From contig JAOZST010000164.1 of the NCBI GenBank assembly GCA_029939535.1, positions 1 through 8,395 on the forward strand: a DNA stretch of 8,395 bases, read 5' to 3'. Origin of the DNA: NBML01 sp029939535 (lineage in GTDB: Bacteria > Desulfobacterota > Desulfobacteria > Desulfobacterales > Desulfobacteraceae). Below the pieces are notes generated by a model, which saw only the letters and a program-made list of their open reading frames with translations, searched no databases and was not told the origin of the DNA. The position numbers and the translations under genes are program-made. Below are positions 7,185 through 8,395 of the stretch, one piece after another. Numbering within the stretch: position 1 is the stretch's first letter; each line of letters starts with the position of its first letter.

Positions 7185-7260
7185 GGGCCGTTAGCTCAAT
7201 TGGTAGAGCAACTGACTCTTAATCAGTAGGTCCCGGGTTCGATCCCCTGACGGCCCACCA
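7185..7260 (+). tRNA. tRNA-Lys (anticodon CTT)
   Basis: This is a 76-nt cloverleaf with encoded CCA. Acceptor GGGCCGT (7185-7191) pairs with ACGGCCC (7250-7256), discriminator A 7257, CCA 7258-7260. The D-stem is GCTC/GAGC, and the anticodon stem ACTGA/TCAGT encloses CTCTTAA with anticodon CTT (reads AAG). The T-loop is TTCGATC. The T-stem CCGGG/CCCTG (7233-7237 with 7245-7249) has one C-U mismatch at 7234/7248 (positions 50-64); all other stems are perfect. The 3' end faces a tyrosine integrase 72 nt away, so it is probably an integration site. It likely reads AAG codons as a single-isoacceptor gene; a tRNA-Lys(TTT) is expected elsewhere. Confidence 0.96.
7240..7260 (+). other. Probable attachment site (att core) at the tRNA-Lys 3' end
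   Basis: Tyrosine integrases of genomic islands commonly recombine within the T-arm to 3' end of a tRNA gene and restore the gene with their own copy. The integrase gene here starts its 3' end 72 nt beyond the CCA and points at the tRNA, the classical layout. The exact core cannot be drawn because the second copy (the other att site) is not in the window; no repeat of this stretch occurs elsewhere in it. The limits given are inferred. Confidence 0.45.
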
Positions 7261-7265
7261 TTAAT

Positions 7266-7302
7266 AGCAAGGCTCTTAGCGATTTTCGTTAAGAGCCTTG
7301 TT
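7266..7302 (+). terminator. Long hairpin after tRNA-Lys, probable terminator
   Basis: The arms CAAGGCTCTTAGCGA (7268-7282) and TCGTTAAGAGCCTTG (7286-7300) pair over 15 bp with one G-U and a TTT loop, extendable by two pairs. Downstream on the plus strand is TTGCTTCT, only moderately T-rich. It lies 5 nt past the tRNA CCA, so ending the tRNA transcript is the simplest role. It may also stop minus-strand readthrough from the integrase. A role in recombination is possible but unsupported. Confidence 0.55.
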
Positions 7303-7309
7303 GCTTCTA

Positions 7310-7328
7310 TGTGAGACTCTGTGTGAGA
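7310..7328 (+). repeat. TGTGAGA direct repeat between tRNA and integrase
   Basis: TGTGAGA occurs at 7310-7316 and again at 7322-7328, 12 nt apart, just outside the integrase stop codon and next to the presumed attachment site. Short direct repeats in this place are often arm-type sites bound by the N-terminal domain of tyrosine integrases. With only two 7-mers this is suggestive, not firm. Confidence 0.35.
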
Positions 7329-7331
7329 AAA

Positions 7332-8390
7332 TCATTCAAAACCCCGATCCAAACAATCAACGGCAACACGCTCGCCCTCCCCTATCGAATGAAGGTAGAT
7401 CTCCGTTGTTAGCCTGTTTTCATGCCCAAGTATTCTCTGGACGGTCCCTATCGGAACATTATCATGATCAAGCATAGATGCACCGAAGTGTCTTAGGGCG
7501 TGATACCGAAAATACTTCACCCCAGCTTTATTACATAGAGTCGTCATTATCTTCTTTCGGTCTCTGAAAGGTCCTTCCACCCATTCCCCAATTTTTCTGC
7601 TCCAGTATCTGTGCCAGAAGATCCAGGGTTTACTTTTGTCACGGTCTTTGTACCTTTGGGAAAGAATACCGAATAATTTTTTATTCAATGGAATACGTCT
7701 CGGAGTTAAATGCCCGCCTTTTTTCTTCCTTGTATATAAAACCAGGTATTTACCATCCAAATTGACGTCACTCCATTTCAGTCGGTTAATCTCACTCATC
7801 CTACCCATGGAACAAATCATCGTCCAGAGGTAATCTTGGATAAACGGATCTGCTACCGCAATAACCTTGATCACATCCTCTTTGGGGGGAACATACTTCT
7901 CTTTCTTGTCCACCGGAAAAAATTCTATGCCTACTGTCGGGTTGTTTAAAAACCAGGTTCTTGGGGCTTTAATCCCGAAGTTAAAAAGGCTCCTCAACAA
8001 ACGTAGCTCTTTATTGGCTGTGATTGCTGAAACCTCTCTTTTCCGTTTCAGAAGAAAAGACTGCACCATATCAACAGAAATATCATCACATTTCATTTCT
8101 TTCCAAAATGAACACCACCGTCTGGCATAATAAATGTGGTCAGTGTAATGCTTTTCTGAATTATATTCCTTTATATGGTCAAGCCGCCTATTCACCAAGT
8201 CCAAAAATGTCATGTCTGTTGATATTGCTTCCGTGATCATCTGAATTTCCGGGTTTTGTTCTGCCTCCTTTCTTTTGGCCTCTGCTTGCTTGGCCTCTTT
8301 TTTGGTTTTGAACCATGTTCTTGTGTAACGTTTTCCTTTCAGGGTGAAGTCGTACCTCCACCCCTTTCCTTTGACAAAATATAAACTCAT
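7332..8390 (-). CDS. Tyrosine recombinase/integrase of a tRNA-integrated element
   Basis: This 352-residue phage/island-type integrase cuts and rejoins DNA at attachment sites through a tyrosine intermediate. The N-terminal residues 1-45 (GKGWRYDFTLKGKRYTRTWF, then a lysine-rich helix) resemble an arm-site DNA-binding domain. Residues 60-150 form the helical core-binding domain. The catalytic domain runs from about 165 to 345. The catalytic set is complete: R197 (GRMSE), a lysine at 222-224 (YTRKKKGG), H297-A-L-R300, H323 (ILGHEN) and Y332 (TEIYLH), with the family spacing of 23 and 9 residues between the last three. The enzyme therefore appears active. The ATG at 8390 is followed by a family-like N-terminus, but only five bases of upstream sequence are present, so no ribosome site can be judged. 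Its 3' end faces the tRNA-Lys gene. The excisionase and cargo expected upstream are outside the window. Confidence 0.94.
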   Translation of the reverse strand: MSLYFVKGKGWRYDFTLKGKRYTRTWFKTKKEAKQAEAKRKEAEQNPEIQMITEAISTDMTFLDLVNRRLDHIKEYNSEKHYTDHIYYARRWCSFWKEMKCDDISVDMVQSFLLKRKREVSAITANKELRLLRSLFNFGIKAPRTWFLNNPTVGIEFFPVDKKEKYVPPKEDVIKVIAVADPFIQDYLWTMICSMGRMSEINRLKWSDVNLDGKYLVLYTRKKKGGHLTPRRIPLNKKLFGILSQRYKDRDKSKPWIFWHRYWSRKIGEWVEGPFRDRKKIMTTLCNKAGVKYFRYHALRHFGASMLDHDNVPIGTVQRILGHENRLTTEIYLHSIGEGERVAVDCLDRGFE

Positions 8391-8395
8391 AGAGG

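Overview
The window looks like chromosomal DNA of a delta-proteobacterial (Desulfobacterota) anaerobe, probably near the Desulfobacterales. The evidence is indirect: moderately AT-rich coding sequence, the C5 pathway of heme synthesis (HemL), system II cytochrome c biogenesis (ResB/CcsA), a bacteriohemerythrin and the Mpl murein-recycling ligase. The genus cannot be fixed from the sequence. Two runs of exactly 100 N (3033-3132 and 5596-5695) are scaffold gaps. Each hides the N-terminal part of a gene, and in both cases 100 bases does not keep the reading frame.

Layout. Positions 1-7018 hold a tightly packed minus-strand gene train, read from right to left: hemL, mpl, a 71-residue membrane protein, a hemerythrin, an 81-residue arginine/lysine-rich protein, recD, resB and the first 43 codons of ccsA. 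Several junctions overlap: TGATG at hemL/mpl, ATGA at mpl/membrane protein, 17 nt at membrane protein/hemerythrin and 20 nt at recD/resB. This suggests translational coupling within one or two transcription units. The two longest gene-free stretches within the train are only about 76 and 91 bp. Nowhere in the window is there a gene-free stretch of more than 300 bases.

Positions 7019-7184 separate hemL from a plus-strand tRNA-Lys(CTT). The region carries a near-consensus sigma70-type promoter for the tRNA. On the hemL side it has two nested inverted repeats that would bury the hemL Shine-Dalgarno sequence in a hairpin. Just past the tRNA 3' end (7185-7260) are a 15-bp hairpin, a short direct repeat and a complete tyrosine recombinase on the minus strand (7332-8390) facing the tRNA. 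This is the usual arrangement of an integrative element inserted at a tRNA 3' end, so the right edge of the window is probably the start of a genomic island whose cargo lies outside.

How the genes fit together. HemL makes 5-aminolevulinate for tetrapyrroles, and ResB/CcsA attach heme to apocytochromes c. The two ends of the gene train therefore share the theme of heme supply and use. Mpl (murein recycling) and RecD (recombinational repair) are housekeeping passengers. The most interesting points are the possible RBS-sequestering hemL leader, a hemerythrin lacking two of the seven usual iron ligands, a 15-nt tandem repeat that runs into the gap at the start of mpl, and a tRNA-Lys with a T-stem mismatch next to the integrase. 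I found no CRISPR array, insertion sequence or clear defence system.
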